64,000 nt of DNA from Pengzhenrongella sp031582905 (GTDB lineage Bacteria; Actinomycetota; Actinomycetes; Actinomycetales; Cellulomonadaceae). Of this stretch, positions 1-9,465 are shown piece after piece; the first letter of the stretch is position 1, and each line of letters opens with the position of its first letter. The notes below the pieces were generated by a model. It did no database searches, had not been told where the DNA came from, and worked only from the letters and a program-made list of their open reading frames with translations. The DNA is taken from NCBI RefSeq assembly GCF_031582905.1, contig NZ_CP133990.1, forward strand, positions 1,054,001 to 1,118,000, written 5' to 3'. Position numbers and translations under genes: made by a program.

Positions 1-30
1 CACCGGCTATCACCCGCCCGAGGAGGACCC

Positions 31-432
31 ATGACCGACACGACCGCGGCCGACGCCGCCCCGCTCAACACCGTCACGTGGTGGGAGCTGCCGGTGACCG
101 ACGTCGCCCGCGCCCAGCAGTTCTACGGCGCCCTGTTCGGCTGGACGTTCAGCTCGTTCGGCGACGAGACCGACACCGTGGGCGCCCACCACGACGGCAC
201 CCTGGTCGGCGCGCTGTACCGCTCGGACACCGACCCGTCGGCCGCTGCGGCGGTCCGGGTCTACGTCAACGTGGCGGACCTCGAGGCCGTCCTGGACACG
301 GTCCGGACGCTCGGCGGCTCGGTGCGCACACCGCGCACCGAGGTGGGCGGCGACATGGGCTGGTGGGCGGAGATCGCGGACCCGGACGGGCGCTGGCTCG
401 GGCTGTGCACGGGGAACCCGCCCCGCACCTGA
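31..432 (+). CDS. VOC family protein (glyoxalase/bleomycin-resistance fold)
   Basis: A 133-residue single-domain protein of the vicinal oxygen chelate superfamily. The segment TWWELPVTDVARAQQFYGAL is the typical first beta-alpha unit (Trp-Glu-Leu-Pro-Val-Thr-Asp, then Phe-Tyr), and the C-terminal half ends in WWAEIADPDGRWLGL, the usual 'DPDGN' closing strand. The size fits one VOC module pair. The ATG follows a strong AGGAGG ribosome site at 20-27. VOC proteins bind a metal and act in glyoxal, dioxygenase or drug-binding chemistry; the substrate cannot be read here. It precedes the aldo/keto reductase in the same direction with an 80-bp gap. Confidence 0.85.
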   Translation: MTDTTAADAAPLNTVTWWELPVTDVARAQQFYGALFGWTFSSFGDETDTVGAHHDGTLVGALYRSDTDPSAAAAVRVYVNVADLEAVLDTVRTLGGSVRTPRTEVGGDMGWWAEIADPDGRWLGLCTGNPPRT

Positions 433-511
433 GGTCGTCGACCGCGACCTGAGGTCCTCGACCCCGCTCGCGTGGTGGGATGGGCGTCCACGCTGCGACG
501 ACGGAGGTCCC

Positions 512-1486
512 ATGACGCCCACCCCTGCCCCCGGCTCCCCGACCTGGACGCGCCCGCTGGGTGCCACCGGCCTGAGCGTCACCGCCGTGACCCTCGGGGG
601 CAGCCCGCTCGGCAGCATCCCGCGCCTATACGGGCGCGACGTCCCCACGGACGAGGGCGTGGCGACCGTCCGGGCCGTGCTGGACAGCCCGATCCGCGCG
701 TTGGACACCTCCAACGGCTACGGCGACGGTGAGAGCGAGCGACGCTTCGGTGCCGCGTTCGCGCAGGCCGGCGGTGTGCCCGACGACGTCGTCGTCATGA
801 CGAAGGTCGACCCCCGCGACCGCGACTACTCCGCCGACCGCGTGCGCGCGTCGGTCGACGAGAGCCGGGAGCGGCTCGGGATGGACCACCTGCCGCTCGT
901 GCACCTGCACGACCCGGAGAACTTCGACTTCGCCGAGCTCACCGCCCCCGGCGGAGCGGTCGACGCGCTCGTCGCGCTCAAGGAGTCCGGCGTCATCGGC
1001 GCGATCGGGCTGGCCGGCGGGCGCGTGCAGGAGATCGCCCGGTACCTCGCGCTCGGGGTGTGGGACGTCCTGCTCGTGCACAACCGGTGGACGCTGCTGG
1101 ACCGCAGCGCGGCCGACCTCCTCGACGAGGCGGTCGGCCGGGGGATGGGCATCCTCAACGCCGCGGTGTACGGCGGCGGCATCCTCGCCGCACCCGGGTC
1201 GTCCACGACGTACGGCTACCGCCAGGCGCCGCCGGAGGTGCTCGACGCCGTCGCCGCCATGCAGCGCGCGTGCGCCGAGCACGGCACCGACCTGCGGACC
1301 GCCGCCCTGCAGTTCTCCCTGCGCGACGACCGCTTCGCCTCGACGATCGTCGGGATGAGCCGGCCCGACCGGGTGCAGGCCACGGTCGACGCCGCGTCCG
1401 CCGCGCTGCCCGAGGCGATCTGGGACGAGCTCGAGGCGCTGCTCCCGCCGCAGCGGGTCTGGCTGGACGCGCCGTTCGACCGGTGA
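512..1486 (+). CDS. Aldo/keto reductase (aldose/fucose dehydrogenase-like)
   Basis: This 324-residue protein has the (beta/alpha)8 aldo/keto reductase fold. The N-terminus (LGATGLSVTAVTLGGSPLG) is typical of the D-threo-aldose/L-fucose dehydrogenase group. The catalytic tetrad is visible: Asp in ALDTSNGYGDGESERRFG with its Tyr, Lys in VVVMTKVD and His in LPLVHLHDPE. A GGAGG site lies just before the ATG. Its stop overlaps the GTG of the following PfkB kinase, so the two are translationally coupled. This suggests oxidation or reduction of a sugar followed by phosphorylation. The exact sugar is unknown. Confidence 0.88.
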   Translation: MTPTPAPGSPTWTRPLGATGLSVTAVTLGGSPLGSIPRLYGRDVPTDEGVATVRAVLDSPIRALDTSNGYGDGESERRFGAAFAQAGGVPDDVVVMTKVDPRDRDYSADRVRASVDESRERLGMDHLPLVHLHDPENFDFAELTAPGGAVDALVALKESGVIGAIGLAGGRVQEIARYLALGVWDVLLVHNRWTLLDRSAADLLDEAVGRGMGILNAAVYGGGILAAPGSSTTYGYRQAPPEVLDAVAAMQRACAEHGTDLRTAALQFSLRDDRFASTIVGMSRPDRVQATVDAASAALPEAIWDELEALLPPQRVWLDAPFDR

Positions 1487-2469
1487 CGACCGCACCGCGA
1501 CGGCTGCCCGCCGTCGTCACCATGGGGCGGTCCGGGGTCGACCTGTACCCGCTGCAGACCGGTGTCGGGCTCGAGGACGTCGAGACCTTCGGCAAGTTCC
1601 TCGGCGGCAGCCCCACCAACGTCGCGGTCGCCGCGGCCCGGCTCGGGCACGCGACGGCGGTGCTCACCGGGGTGGGCGACGACCCGTTCGGGCGCTACGT
1701 GCGCCGGGAGATGTCCCGGCTCGGCGTCGACGACGCGCACGTGCGGGTCGTTCCCGGGTACGCCACCCCCGTGACGTTCTGCGAGATCTTCCCGCCGGAC
1801 GACTTCCCGCTGTACTTCTACCGCCGCCCCAGCGCGCCCGACCTGCAGCTGAGCGCCGACGACGTCCCGACCGACCTCGTCGCCGCGGCACCGGTCATGT
1901 GGTTCACCCTCACCGGCCTGTCGCAGGAGCCGTCGCGCGGCGCGCACGGAGCTGCGCTGGGCGCGCGCGCCGGACGCGCGCACACCGTGCTGGACCTGGA
2001 CTACCGGCCCACGCTCTGGTCGTCCGCCGACGACGCGCGCACGGAGGCGCGGCGGTTCCTGCCCGGCGTCACGGTCGCGGTCGGCAACCGCCAGGAGTGC
2101 GAGCTCGCGGTCGGGGAGAGCGACCCGGACCGGGCCGCGGACGCGCTGCTGTCCGCCGGCGTGCGGCTCGCGGTGGTCAAGCAGGGGCCCGCGGGCACGC
2201 TCGCCAAGACGCACGACGAGCGGGTCGAGGTACCGGCCATCGCGACCACCGTGGTCAACGGGCTGGGCGCGGGCGACGCGTTCGGCGGCGCCCTGTGCCA
2301 CGGCCTGCTCAGCGGGTGGTCGCTGCGCCGGACGATCACCGCGGCGAGCGCGGCGGGCGCGATCGTCGCGTCCCGGCTCGAGTGCTCGACCGCGATGCCC
2401 ACCGAGGCGGAGATCCTCGCCGTGGTCGACGACGGCGCGGCCCCGCACCGCGTCGACCGGCCGCGCTGA
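1483..2469 (+). CDS. PfkB-family sugar kinase, 5-dehydro-2-deoxygluconokinase-like
   Basis: I start this ribokinase-family protein (328 residues) at GTG 1483, which shares bases with the stop of the aldo/keto reductase. The open frame extends upstream, but only as a shadow of that gene. The first PfkB signature is GKFLGGSPTNVAVAAARLG and the second is NGLGAGDAFGGAL, whose Asp is the catalytic base. The opening VVTMGRSGVDLYPLQTGVGL closely resembles IolC of inositol catabolism. No other iol genes are in the window, so the substrate could be a different ketose or keto-acid sugar. The enzyme should be cytosolic and ATP-dependent. Confidence 0.85.
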   Translation: MTTAPRRLPAVVTMGRSGVDLYPLQTGVGLEDVETFGKFLGGSPTNVAVAAARLGHATAVLTGVGDDPFGRYVRREMSRLGVDDAHVRVVPGYATPVTFCEIFPPDDFPLYFYRRPSAPDLQLSADDVPTDLVAAAPVMWFTLTGLSQEPSRGAHGAALGARAGRAHTVLDLDYRPTLWSSADDARTEARRFLPGVTVAVGNRQECELAVGESDPDRAADALLSAGVRLAVVKQGPAGTLAKTHDERVEVPAIATTVVNGLGAGDAFGGALCHGLLSGWSLRRTITAASAAGAIVASRLECSTAMPTEAEILAVVDDGAAPHRVDRPR

Positions 2470-2475
2470 GGCCGG

Positions 2476-3855
2476 TCAGCGCAGCGCGCGACCGAGCTCG
2501 GGGAAGGCCTGCGTGTAGTGGTCGAGCAGCGAGCGGCCGACCGCGACGGAGTCGACGAGCGGGTGCACCGCGAACGCCTTCCACGCGAGCTCGGCGGAGG
2601 CTTCGAGCGCCGCGGCGATCGTCAGCTGCTCGGCGGCCTTGGTCTGCGCCATGAGCCCCGCCATGTGACCGTCGAGGGGCGCGACCGGCCACGGGTGGAC
2701 GCCGCCGCCGTCGACGACGCAGCCGACCTCGACGACCGCCTCGGCGGGCAGCTGGGGGACGAGGTCGCCGTTGCGGACGTCGAGGATCATCGTCGCCGGG
2801 CGCCCGGTCGTCAGGGCGGCCATGAGGTCGAGCGCGACCCGGTGGTAGCCGCCCTCGACGTCCTCCGCGTGCCGCTCGCCCCCTTCCCCCTCGGGGCGGC
2901 TCTCGGCCATGTAGGTGGCCTCCCGCTCGTGGTGGTACCGGTGCCAGACGGCGAGCGGGTCGGCGCCCGGCGCGGCGGCGTCGGCGTAGAAGCCGGCCTG
3001 CTGGTCGGCGAGGAACTCCCCGCGGGTGACCGAGCCCGCGATGCGCGCCGTCGCCTCGCGGGTGAAGTAGTAGTAGTAGAGGTACTCGTTGGGCAGCGCC
3101 CCGAGCAGGCGCACCCAGTCCGCGCCCATGAGCCGCGCCTCCTCGATGCCCTCGAGCGCGGCGTCGTCGGCCAGGAGGTCGGGGAGCCGGTCGACGCCGT
3201 CGACGCGCAGCGCGCGCAGCCAGCCCAGGTGGTTGAGGCCGACGTAGTCGAACTCGCCGGCCGCCGGCACAGCGCCCGCCCGGCCCGCGCCGCCCGCCGC
3301 GCCCCCGTCGAGGCGCGCGACCGACCGCGCGGCGCGCCGCATGAGCCCGATCGGGGTGTCGCAGATGCCGATCACCCGGTCCCCGAGCACGCCGCGCATC
3401 GCCTCGGTGACCATGCCGGCCGGGTTGGTGAAGTTGATGACCCACGCGTCGGGGGCCACCGCGGCGATGCGACGCGCGAGCGCGACCATGAACGGCACCG
3501 TGCGCAGCGCGTACGCCTGCCCGCCGGGACCGATCGTCTCCTGGCCGAGCACCCCGAGGGCGAGCGCGGTGCGCTCGTCGAGGATGCGGCCGGCCGTCCC
3601 GCCGACGCGGACGGCGGCGAAGACGAAGTCGGCGCCGCGCAGCGCCTCGTCGAGGTCGGTCGTGACGGTGAGCCGCGGCGGCCGGCCCACGCCGTCCGCG
3701 AGCCGTCGCACGACCGCCGCGATCACGCCCAGGCGCTCGGTGTCGACGTCGTGGAGGGCGACCTCGTCGATCCGGACGGGTGCGTCCGGGGCGCCCACCG
3801 CGCTCCACACCTGCGGCACGCGGAAGCCGCCGCCACCGACGATCGTGAGCTTCAT
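2476..3855 (-). CDS. Family 4 glycoside hydrolase (6-phospho-beta-glucosidase)
   Basis: A 459-residue GH4 enzyme. It begins with the NAD-binding loop LTIVGGGGFRVPQVW and has the Mn-binding Cys motif ICDTPIGL, the Asn of INFTNPAGMVTEAM and the VGLNHLGWLRAL motif, all hallmarks of GH4. The family cleaves 6-phosphoglycosides by an NAD/Mn redox-elimination mechanism, in the cytosol. It faces away from the sugar kinase/ABC operon across a 233-bp divergent region and ends tail-to-tail 6 bp from the IolC-like kinase. No PTS genes are present, so its phosphorylated substrate may be made by one of the neighbouring kinases (inference). Confidence 0.9.
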   Translation of the reverse strand: MKLTIVGGGGFRVPQVWSAVGAPDAPVRIDEVALHDVDTERLGVIAAVVRRLADGVGRPPRLTVTTDLDEALRGADFVFAAVRVGGTAGRILDERTALALGVLGQETIGPGGQAYALRTVPFMVALARRIAAVAPDAWVINFTNPAGMVTEAMRGVLGDRVIGICDTPIGLMRRAARSVARLDGGAAGGAGRAGAVPAAGEFDYVGLNHLGWLRALRVDGVDRLPDLLADDAALEGIEEARLMGADWVRLLGALPNEYLYYYYFTREATARIAGSVTRGEFLADQQAGFYADAAAPGADPLAVWHRYHHEREATYMAESRPEGEGGERHAEDVEGGYHRVALDLMAALTTGRPATMILDVRNGDLVPQLPAEAVVEVGCVVDGGGVHPWPVAPLDGHMAGLMAQTKAAEQLTIAAALEASAELAWKAFAVHPLVDSVAVGRSLLDHYTQAFPELGRALR

Positions 3856-4088
3856 GCCGCCACCTCTGCCTGCTGCGTCGCCGTGAGCACGGGCGCGAGC
3901 GTACCCGTCGCCTCCTGGGCGGGGACCGGTCGCGTGCCGGGGCGCGGGCCGGGCACGCCGCCGTCGCCGTGCTTAGATGACCGCGTCCGCGGCGGTGGCG
4001 GCGTGCTGCCGCGTGGTCGCGCGGTCGCGCGGAGCACGGGACACGGGCGCCGCCGGACCGCGGTGGCGCAGGGACGGGGTGACGGGCA

Positions 4089-5311
4089 GTGACGGACGCA
4101 CCGGTCGACCGCGGCGCCGCAGGCCTCCGGCCGCCGTCGCTGCGGCGCGGGGACCCGCTGGCGAAGCTGCGGGCGAGCCAGGACGCCGAGCTCGACGTGC
4201 TCCTCTCCGGGCCCGTGTTCTTCGACATCGTGTTCACCGACCTGCCCCAGGAGCCCGCCCCGGGGACCGAGGTGTGGGCGGGCGGCATGGGCTCCTCGCC
4301 CGGCGGGATCTCCAACCTCGCGGTCGCGGCGAGCCGCCTGGGGCTGCGCACCGGGCTCGCCGCCGGGTTCGGTGACGACGTCTACGGCAACTGGTGCTGG
4401 GACGTGCTGGGCGAGCAGGAGGGCATCGACCTGCGGTACTCCCGACGCATCCCCGGCTGGCACTCCGCGGTCACCGTGTCGGTCGCGACGCGCGGGGACC
4501 GCAGCATGATCACCCACGGTCACCCCGTGCCGTTCGCCGCGGACGAGCTCATGACGCCCCCGCCCCGGGTGCGGGCCGCGCTCGTCGAGCTCACCGCGGC
4601 CGGTCACGGACCCGCCCCTGGTGGCGCCCGATGGCGGCCGAGGGCGCCCTCGTGTTCGCCGACGTCGGCTGGGACCACACCGGCGCGTGGGACGTGGCGA
4701 CGCTGGACGCGCTGGCCGACTGCCACGCCTTCACGCCCAACATGGTCGAGGCGATGGCCTACACGCGTACGGACACCCCGGCGGCGGCGCTCGACGTGCT
4801 GGCCGAGCGGGTGCCGCTCGCGGTCGTGACCTGCGGGGCGGACGGCGCGCTCGCGGTGGACGCGACCACGGGCGAGCGGGTCCACGTGCCGCGGGTCGAC
4901 GTCCGGGCGACCGACCCGACCGGGGCCGGCGACGTGTTCGCCGCCTCGCTCGTGCTCGGCACGCTCGCCCGGTGGCCGCTCGCCGACCGGCTCGCGTTCT
5001 CCGCCCTGTGCTCGGCCCTCGCCGTGCAGCAGTTCGGCGGCTCGCTGGCCGCGCCGGGCTGGGGCGACATTGCCGACTGGTGGCACGACACCCGCGCCCG
5101 CGGGACCGATGCGGCCCTGCTGTCGCGGTACGCGTTCCTCGACGACGTCCTGCCCGTGGACCCCGTCGACGCGGTGCGCCGCGCCGAGGCCACACTGACC
5201 CTGTACAACGATCTGCCGCACCACCGTGGACCGGCGGGCCACCCCGCGGCGCCGCCCGGACCGGCGCCAGGTGCCTCACCGACACGCCCACCGAGAAGAG
5301 GACAGCCATGA
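4089..5311 (+). pseudogene. PfkB-family carbohydrate kinase, frameshifted
   Basis: The N-terminal half runs from GTG 4089 with VFFDIVFTDLPQEPAPGTEV and the first kinase signature GGMGSSPGGISNLAVAASRL. The C-terminal half lies in the neighbouring frame with ALVFADVGWDHTGAWD and the catalytic signature DPTGAGDVFAASL. The frame changes between about 4600 and 4625, consistent with one missing base. No stop intervenes if the halves are joined, giving roughly 407 residues, a little long for PfkB. The stop at 5309-5311 overlaps the ATG of the solute-binding protein (ATGA), so this was the first gene of the transport operon. Sequencing error is more likely than decay. Confidence 0.8.
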
Positions 5312-6675
5312 CACACAACGCACGGGCCCGTTGGTGGGGCCTGATCTCCGTCGCCGCGGTGCTCGGCGTGGCGGCGTGCGCCCCGGGGTCCGGGAACCAG
5401 GAACCTGCCGAGCCCGCCGGGACGGCAGGCGGGGGCGACGTCACGACCGACCTCGGCGACGTCGAGGCGACCCTGACCGTCTGGGACCAGGAGGTCCGTG
5501 GCGGCCAGAACGAGCAGATGGAGCGCCTCAACGAGGCGTTCCAAGAGCAGTACCCCGGGGTGACGATCGACCGCGTCTCGCAGTCGTTCGACGACCTCGC
5601 CACGACGCTGCGCCTCGCCCTGACCGACAACGAGGCCCCCGACGTCGTCCAGGCCAACAACGGCCGGGCCACGATGGGCGCGTTCGTCGAGGCGGGCCAG
5701 CTCATGCCCCTGGACGCCTACGCCGAGGAGTACGGCTGGTTCGACCGTTACCCCGAGAGCGTCCTGCAGTACTCGACCTACTCCGAGGACGGCACGGTGT
5801 TCGGGGAGGGGAACCTCTACGGGCTCCCGCAGGTCGGCGAGGTGGTCGGCGTCTTCTACAGCAAGGCCAAGCTCGACGGGCTCGGCCTCGAGGTCCCCAC
5901 CACGTGGGACGAGTTCGAGGCGGCGCTCGAGGCGGCGAAGGCCGCGGGCGAGACGCCGATGCAGCTCGGCAACATCGAGGCGTGGCCGGCCGGGCACGTG
6001 TTCGGCCCGCTGCAGGGTGCGTACACCGACCCCGAGGACATCACCGCGCTCGGCCTGGGCAACGAGGGCGCGAGCTGGACCACCCCCGAGAACGAGGCCG
6101 CCGCGGCCCGGCTGCAGTCGTGGGTGACGTCGGGCTACTTCAACGAGGGCCCCAACGGCACCGACTACGACGCCGCCTGGCAGTCGCTCGCCGACGGCGA
6201 CGGCGTCTTCCTCCTCGGGGGATCGTGGCTGGCGGCGGACCTCGAGGACGCGATGGGCGACGACGTCGGCTTCTTCGTGCCGGCGACGCAGGACGGCACC
6301 CTGGCGACCACCGGTGGGACGGGGCTGCCGTTCGCGGCGACCGCGGACACCGACGTGCCCGACGTCGCGGCCGCCTACATCGACTTCGTCACGAGCGACG
6401 AGGCGATGGAGATCCTCGCGGAGACGGGCAACCTGCCGGTCAACCGCGCGGACGAGCTCGCACCCGAGGGCGGCGTGCTGGGCGACGTGTACGCGGCCTT
6501 CGGTCGGGTGACGTCCGAGGGCGAGCTCCTGCCGTACCTCGACTACGCCACACCCACCATGGGCGACACGCTCGGGCAGTCGCTGCAGAACCTCATCGCG
6601 GGCGAGATGACCCCGGCCGAGTTCACCCAGGCCCTCGAGGCCGACTATGGCGAGTTCGTCGGCTCTGCGGGCTGA
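5308..6675 (+). CDS. ABC transporter extracellular sugar-binding lipoprotein
   Basis: This 455-residue family 1 solute-binding protein has a short positive N-terminus, a hydrophobic core and the lipobox VAAC followed by Ala-Pro-Gly, so it should be lipid-anchored outside the membrane. The mature part contains the signature region APDVVQANNGRATMGAFVEA and the hinge segment GLPQVGEVVGVFYSKAKL typical of sugar-binding proteins. An AGAAGAGGA ribosome site precedes the ATG. It is coupled to the kinase upstream and overlapped by the first permease downstream. The operon encodes no ATPase, so a shared MsiK-type ATPase elsewhere probably energises it (inference). Confidence 0.9.
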   Translation: MTHNARARWWGLISVAAVLGVAACAPGSGNQEPAEPAGTAGGGDVTTDLGDVEATLTVWDQEVRGGQNEQMERLNEAFQEQYPGVTIDRVSQSFDDLATTLRLALTDNEAPDVVQANNGRATMGAFVEAGQLMPLDAYAEEYGWFDRYPESVLQYSTYSEDGTVFGEGNLYGLPQVGEVVGVFYSKAKLDGLGLEVPTTWDEFEAALEAAKAAGETPMQLGNIEAWPAGHVFGPLQGAYTDPEDITALGLGNEGASWTTPENEAAAARLQSWVTSGYFNEGPNGTDYDAAWQSLADGDGVFLLGGSWLAADLEDAMGDDVGFFVPATQDGTLATTGGTGLPFAATADTDVPDVAAAYIDFVTSDEAMEILAETGNLPVNRADELAPEGGVLGDVYAAFGRVTSEGELLPYLDYATPTMGDTLGQSLQNLIAGEMTPAEFTQALEADYGEFVGSAG

Positions 6676-7579
6676 TCTGGGGGTGCGGGGCGACGCGGGT
6701 CGTCGCCCCGCACCGCCGGTGCGCCGCCGACTCGTCCCCTACGGCTTCCTGCTCCCGGCGTTCGTGCTGTACGCGGCCTTCATGCTGTTCCCGATCGCGC
6801 GCGCCGTGCAGCTCTCCGTCTACGAGTGGGACGGGCTCACGCTGGGGACGTTCGTCGGCGCGGACAACTACCTCGCGGTGGTCACCGACCCGCAGCTGCG
6901 CGAGGCCTTCGTGCACGCGCTCGTGCTCATCGTCTTCTTCTCGCTCCTGCCGGTCGCGATCGGGCTCGTGCTCGCCGCCGTGCTCAACCGGGCGAAGGTG
7001 CGCGGGCTGCCGTTCTTCCGCACGGTGATCTTCCTGCCGCAGGTCGTGGCGATGGTCGTCGTCGCGGTCGCCTGGCGGCAGATCTACGCGCCGGACGGGT
7101 CGCTGAACACCGCCCTGCGCGCGGTGGGCCTGGACGCGCTCGCCCGGCCGTGGCTCGGGGACTACACCTGGTCGCTGCCGGCCGTCGGGTTCATCGGGAC
7201 CTGGGTCTCGATGGGCCTGGTCACCGTGCTGCTCCTGGCCGGCATGTCCCGCGTGCCGGCCGAGCAGTACGAGGCCGCTCGGCTGGACGGCGCCGGCGCC
7301 GTGCGCGAGTTCTTCGCCATCACCCTGCCCGCGGTCCGCGGGGAGGTGACCGTCGCGCTGACGCTGACGATCATCGCGGCCCTCAAGACGTTCGACCTCG
7401 TGTACGTGACGACCGGTGGCGGCCCCGGCACGTCGACGACCGTCCCGAGCTACGAGGTGTACCGCCGGGCGTTCCAGCTCGGCGAGGTGGGGATGGCCGC
7501 CGCCGTCGGCATCACGCTCATGGTCCTGATCTTCGGCATCAACCTCGTGGTCAACCGGGTCGGGGACCGGACCACATGA
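6647..7579 (+). CDS. Sugar ABC transporter permease (MalF/UgpA-like)
   Basis: An inner-membrane permease of about 310 residues with six predicted helices. These start with LVPYGFLLPAFVLYAAFMLF, and the EAA-type cytoplasmic loop EQYEAARLDGAGAVREFF is the docking site for the ATPase. The listed ATG lies 29 bases inside the solute-binding gene; GTG 6683 or GTG 6719 are alternatives because the first ~20 residues are not membrane-like. The stop overlaps the ATG of the second permease. It forms the transmembrane channel together with that partner. Confidence 0.85.
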   Translation: MASSSALRADLGVRGDAGRRPAPPVRRRLVPYGFLLPAFVLYAAFMLFPIARAVQLSVYEWDGLTLGTFVGADNYLAVVTDPQLREAFVHALVLIVFFSLLPVAIGLVLAAVLNRAKVRGLPFFRTVIFLPQVVAMVVVAVAWRQIYAPDGSLNTALRAVGLDALARPWLGDYTWSLPAVGFIGTWVSMGLVTVLLLAGMSRVPAEQYEAARLDGAGAVREFFAITLPAVRGEVTVALTLTIIAALKTFDLVYVTTGGGPGTSTTVPSYEVYRRAFQLGEVGMAAAVGITLMVLIFGINLVVNRVGDRTT

Positions 7580-8393
7580 TCAGCTCGCGTCCGGAGCGGA
7601 TCGCCAACTACGTCATCCTGCTCGCGTTCGCGGCGTTCGCCCTGTGGCCGATCCTGTCGATCGTCGTGACCGCGTTGGGACCCGAGTCGGCGTCCGTCGC
7701 GCGCGAGGGCCGGACGCTGCACTGGGAGAACTTCTCCGCGGCCTGGGTGCAGGGCAGCTTCGCCCGCTACATGGCGACGTCGGTGGTCGTCTCGGTGCTC
7801 GTCGTCTCGGTCTCGGTCGTGTGCTCGATCATGGCCGGCTACGCCCTGGGGACCATGCGGTTCCGGGGTCAGGGCGTGCTGTTCTACGTGTTCCTGCTCG
7901 GGATCATGGTGCCCACCGAGGCGATCATCGTCCCGCTGTACTTCGACCTGCGGTCGGTGGGGCTCACCAACACGATCTGGGGCGTCGCCCTGCCGCAGAT
8001 CGCGCAGTCCATCGCGTTCGGCACCTACTGGATGCGTGCGTACTTCCGCAGCAGCAACGCGTCGATCATGGAGGCCGCCCGCCTCGACGGCGCCGGGACC
8101 CACCGGGTCCTGTGGCAGGTGCTGGTGCCCATCGGGCGACCGGCGATCACCACGCAGGTGCTGCTGACGTTCATGTGGACGTGGAACGAGTTCCTCATCC
8201 CGCTGGTGATGTCCCCGGCGGGGCGGGTGCGCACCGCACCCTGGGGCTGGCGTTCTTCCAGGGCCAGTACGTGCAGGGGACGACGCTGCTCGCGGCGGCG
8301 GCCGTGCTCGTCGCGCTGCCCGTCGTGCTCGTCTACCTCTTCCTCCAGCGGCACTTCATCAAGGGGATGATCGAGGGCGCCGTCCGGGAGTGA
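7576..8393 (+). pseudogene. Second sugar ABC permease (MalG-like), frameshifted near its end
   Basis: From ATG 7576 (ATGA overlap with the first permease) the protein reads through about 220 residues, including the EAA loop SIMEAARLDGAGTHRVLWQV and FMWTWNEFLIPLVM. Near 8235-8246 the frame breaks. The expected C-terminus (LGLAFFQGQYVQGTTLLAAA, ending HFIKGMIEGAVRE) continues in the adjacent frame to a stop at 8393. Restoring one base in the run CCCTGGGG rejoins both parts into a normal 272-residue permease. A sequence error is the simplest explanation. Confidence 0.85.
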
Positions 8394-8402
8394 CCCGTGG
8401 TG

Positions 8403-8468
8403 GTGCCGGTCGGTCGCGCTGCCGGTCAGTCGCGGTTCCGGTCAGTCGGGGTGCCGGTCAGTCGCGGT
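8403..8468. repeat. Short imperfect tandem repeat between convergent genes
   Basis: Four imperfect copies of a 15-18-bp unit (core GCCGGTCAGTCGCGG) lie between the permease stop and the FNT gene stop. The last copy enters the 3' end of the FNT gene on the minus strand. Function is unknown; no clear terminator hairpin was seen in this gap. Confidence 0.6.
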
Positions 8469-9300
8469 GGGCGGACGGCCCGTGGTCGGGGGCGCGCCAC
8501 GCCATGAGCCGCTCCCGGCTGCGCACGACGCGCAGCAGCGTGGTCAGCACGAGGCCGCCGGCGAGGTTCCCCGCGACGACGAGCCCGAACCAGGGGAGCC
8601 AGACCCCGTAGGAGATCCCCGCCTCGCCGGCGTGGATCGCCACGAAGATGATCAGCGTGTCCAGCACGGAGTGCAGCAGGCCCGTCCCGACGATGACGAA
8701 CGCGATGGCGACGGCCGCGACGATCTTGGCCATGTCGTCCTCGGTGCCCTGCTGCATCCGGGTCAGCAGCGTGATGGCGCCACCAGCCAGGACCGCCAGG
8801 ACGAAGGTGCGCGCGTCGAGCGCCGCGGTGAACTCCCGCGCGGCGTCACCGGCCACCCCGTGCAGGTCGGGCAGGCCGACGGCGACCAGCCAGGCGAGCG
8901 CCCAGCCGCCCACGAGGTTGCCCAGCAGCGTCCCGCTCCACAGCCGCACCAGCTGGACACCGGTGGCCTCCTTGGCGGCGACGACCATGACCGGGATGTG
9001 GAACCCCTCGGTGAACAGCTCGCTGTGACCGAGCCGGAGGGCGATGAGGCCGACCGAGAACGCGAGGGCGGCGAGCAGACGGCTCCCCGTGACGTGCTCG
9101 ACGGTGAGCAGCGCCAGCACGCCGAACCCCACCTCGATGCCCGCGACGGCGCCGGTGGCGAGGAGGTCCGGGGTGCTGCGGTGCAGCCGTGGCACCCCCT
9201 CGCGGATCACCCGGTCCAGCGTGCTCTCCTTCTCCTCGGTGCTCTCGGCGTCGTCCGCACTGGGCGCCGCCGAAGCGTCCCCGCGTGCTGCACTGCCCAT
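8458..9300 (-). CDS. Formate/nitrite transporter (FNT) family channel
   Basis: A 280-residue membrane protein with an acidic, charged cytoplasmic N-terminus (about 45 residues, EKEST-rich) followed by six hydrophobic segments. GLIALRLGHSELFTEGFHIP is the conserved FNT pore region and LLGNLVGGWALAWLV is the next helix. FNT proteins are pentameric channels for formate, nitrite or hydrosulfide. No formate lyase or nitrite reductase gene is nearby, so the anion cannot be assigned. It stands alone and converges on the sugar operon. Confidence 0.85.
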   Translation of the reverse strand: MGSAARGDASAAPSADDAESTEEKESTLDRVIREGVPRLHRSTPDLLATGAVAGIEVGFGVLALLTVEHVTGSRLLAALAFSVGLIALRLGHSELFTEGFHIPVMVVAAKEATGVQLVRLWSGTLLGNLVGGWALAWLVAVGLPDLHGVAGDAAREFTAALDARTFVLAVLAGGAITLLTRMQQGTEDDMAKIVAAVAIAFVIVGTGLLHSVLDTLIIFVAIHAGEAGISYGVWLPWFGLVVAGNLAGGLVLTTLLRVVRSRERLMAWRAPDHGPSAHRD

Positions 9301-9465
9301 GTCGTCACTCCTCGCTCACGTGCCCGGCCGCCCCTGCTGCGCTCACCCCACCACGGGGATCCGGCCCGTGCACGGGCGGCCCACGCAGCCGTGGCGTGTC
9401 GGTCGAAAGCGTGTGACGCTGACCGACGTCCACGATCGGCACCACGACTCCGAGGCGGCGGCGAC

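Noticed and set aside
2336..4351. Very long minus-strand open frame (671 codons) over the GH4 gene
   Set aside because: It is an Arg/Pro-rich translation of the GH4 gene in a wrong frame, produced by high GC, with no family motifs.
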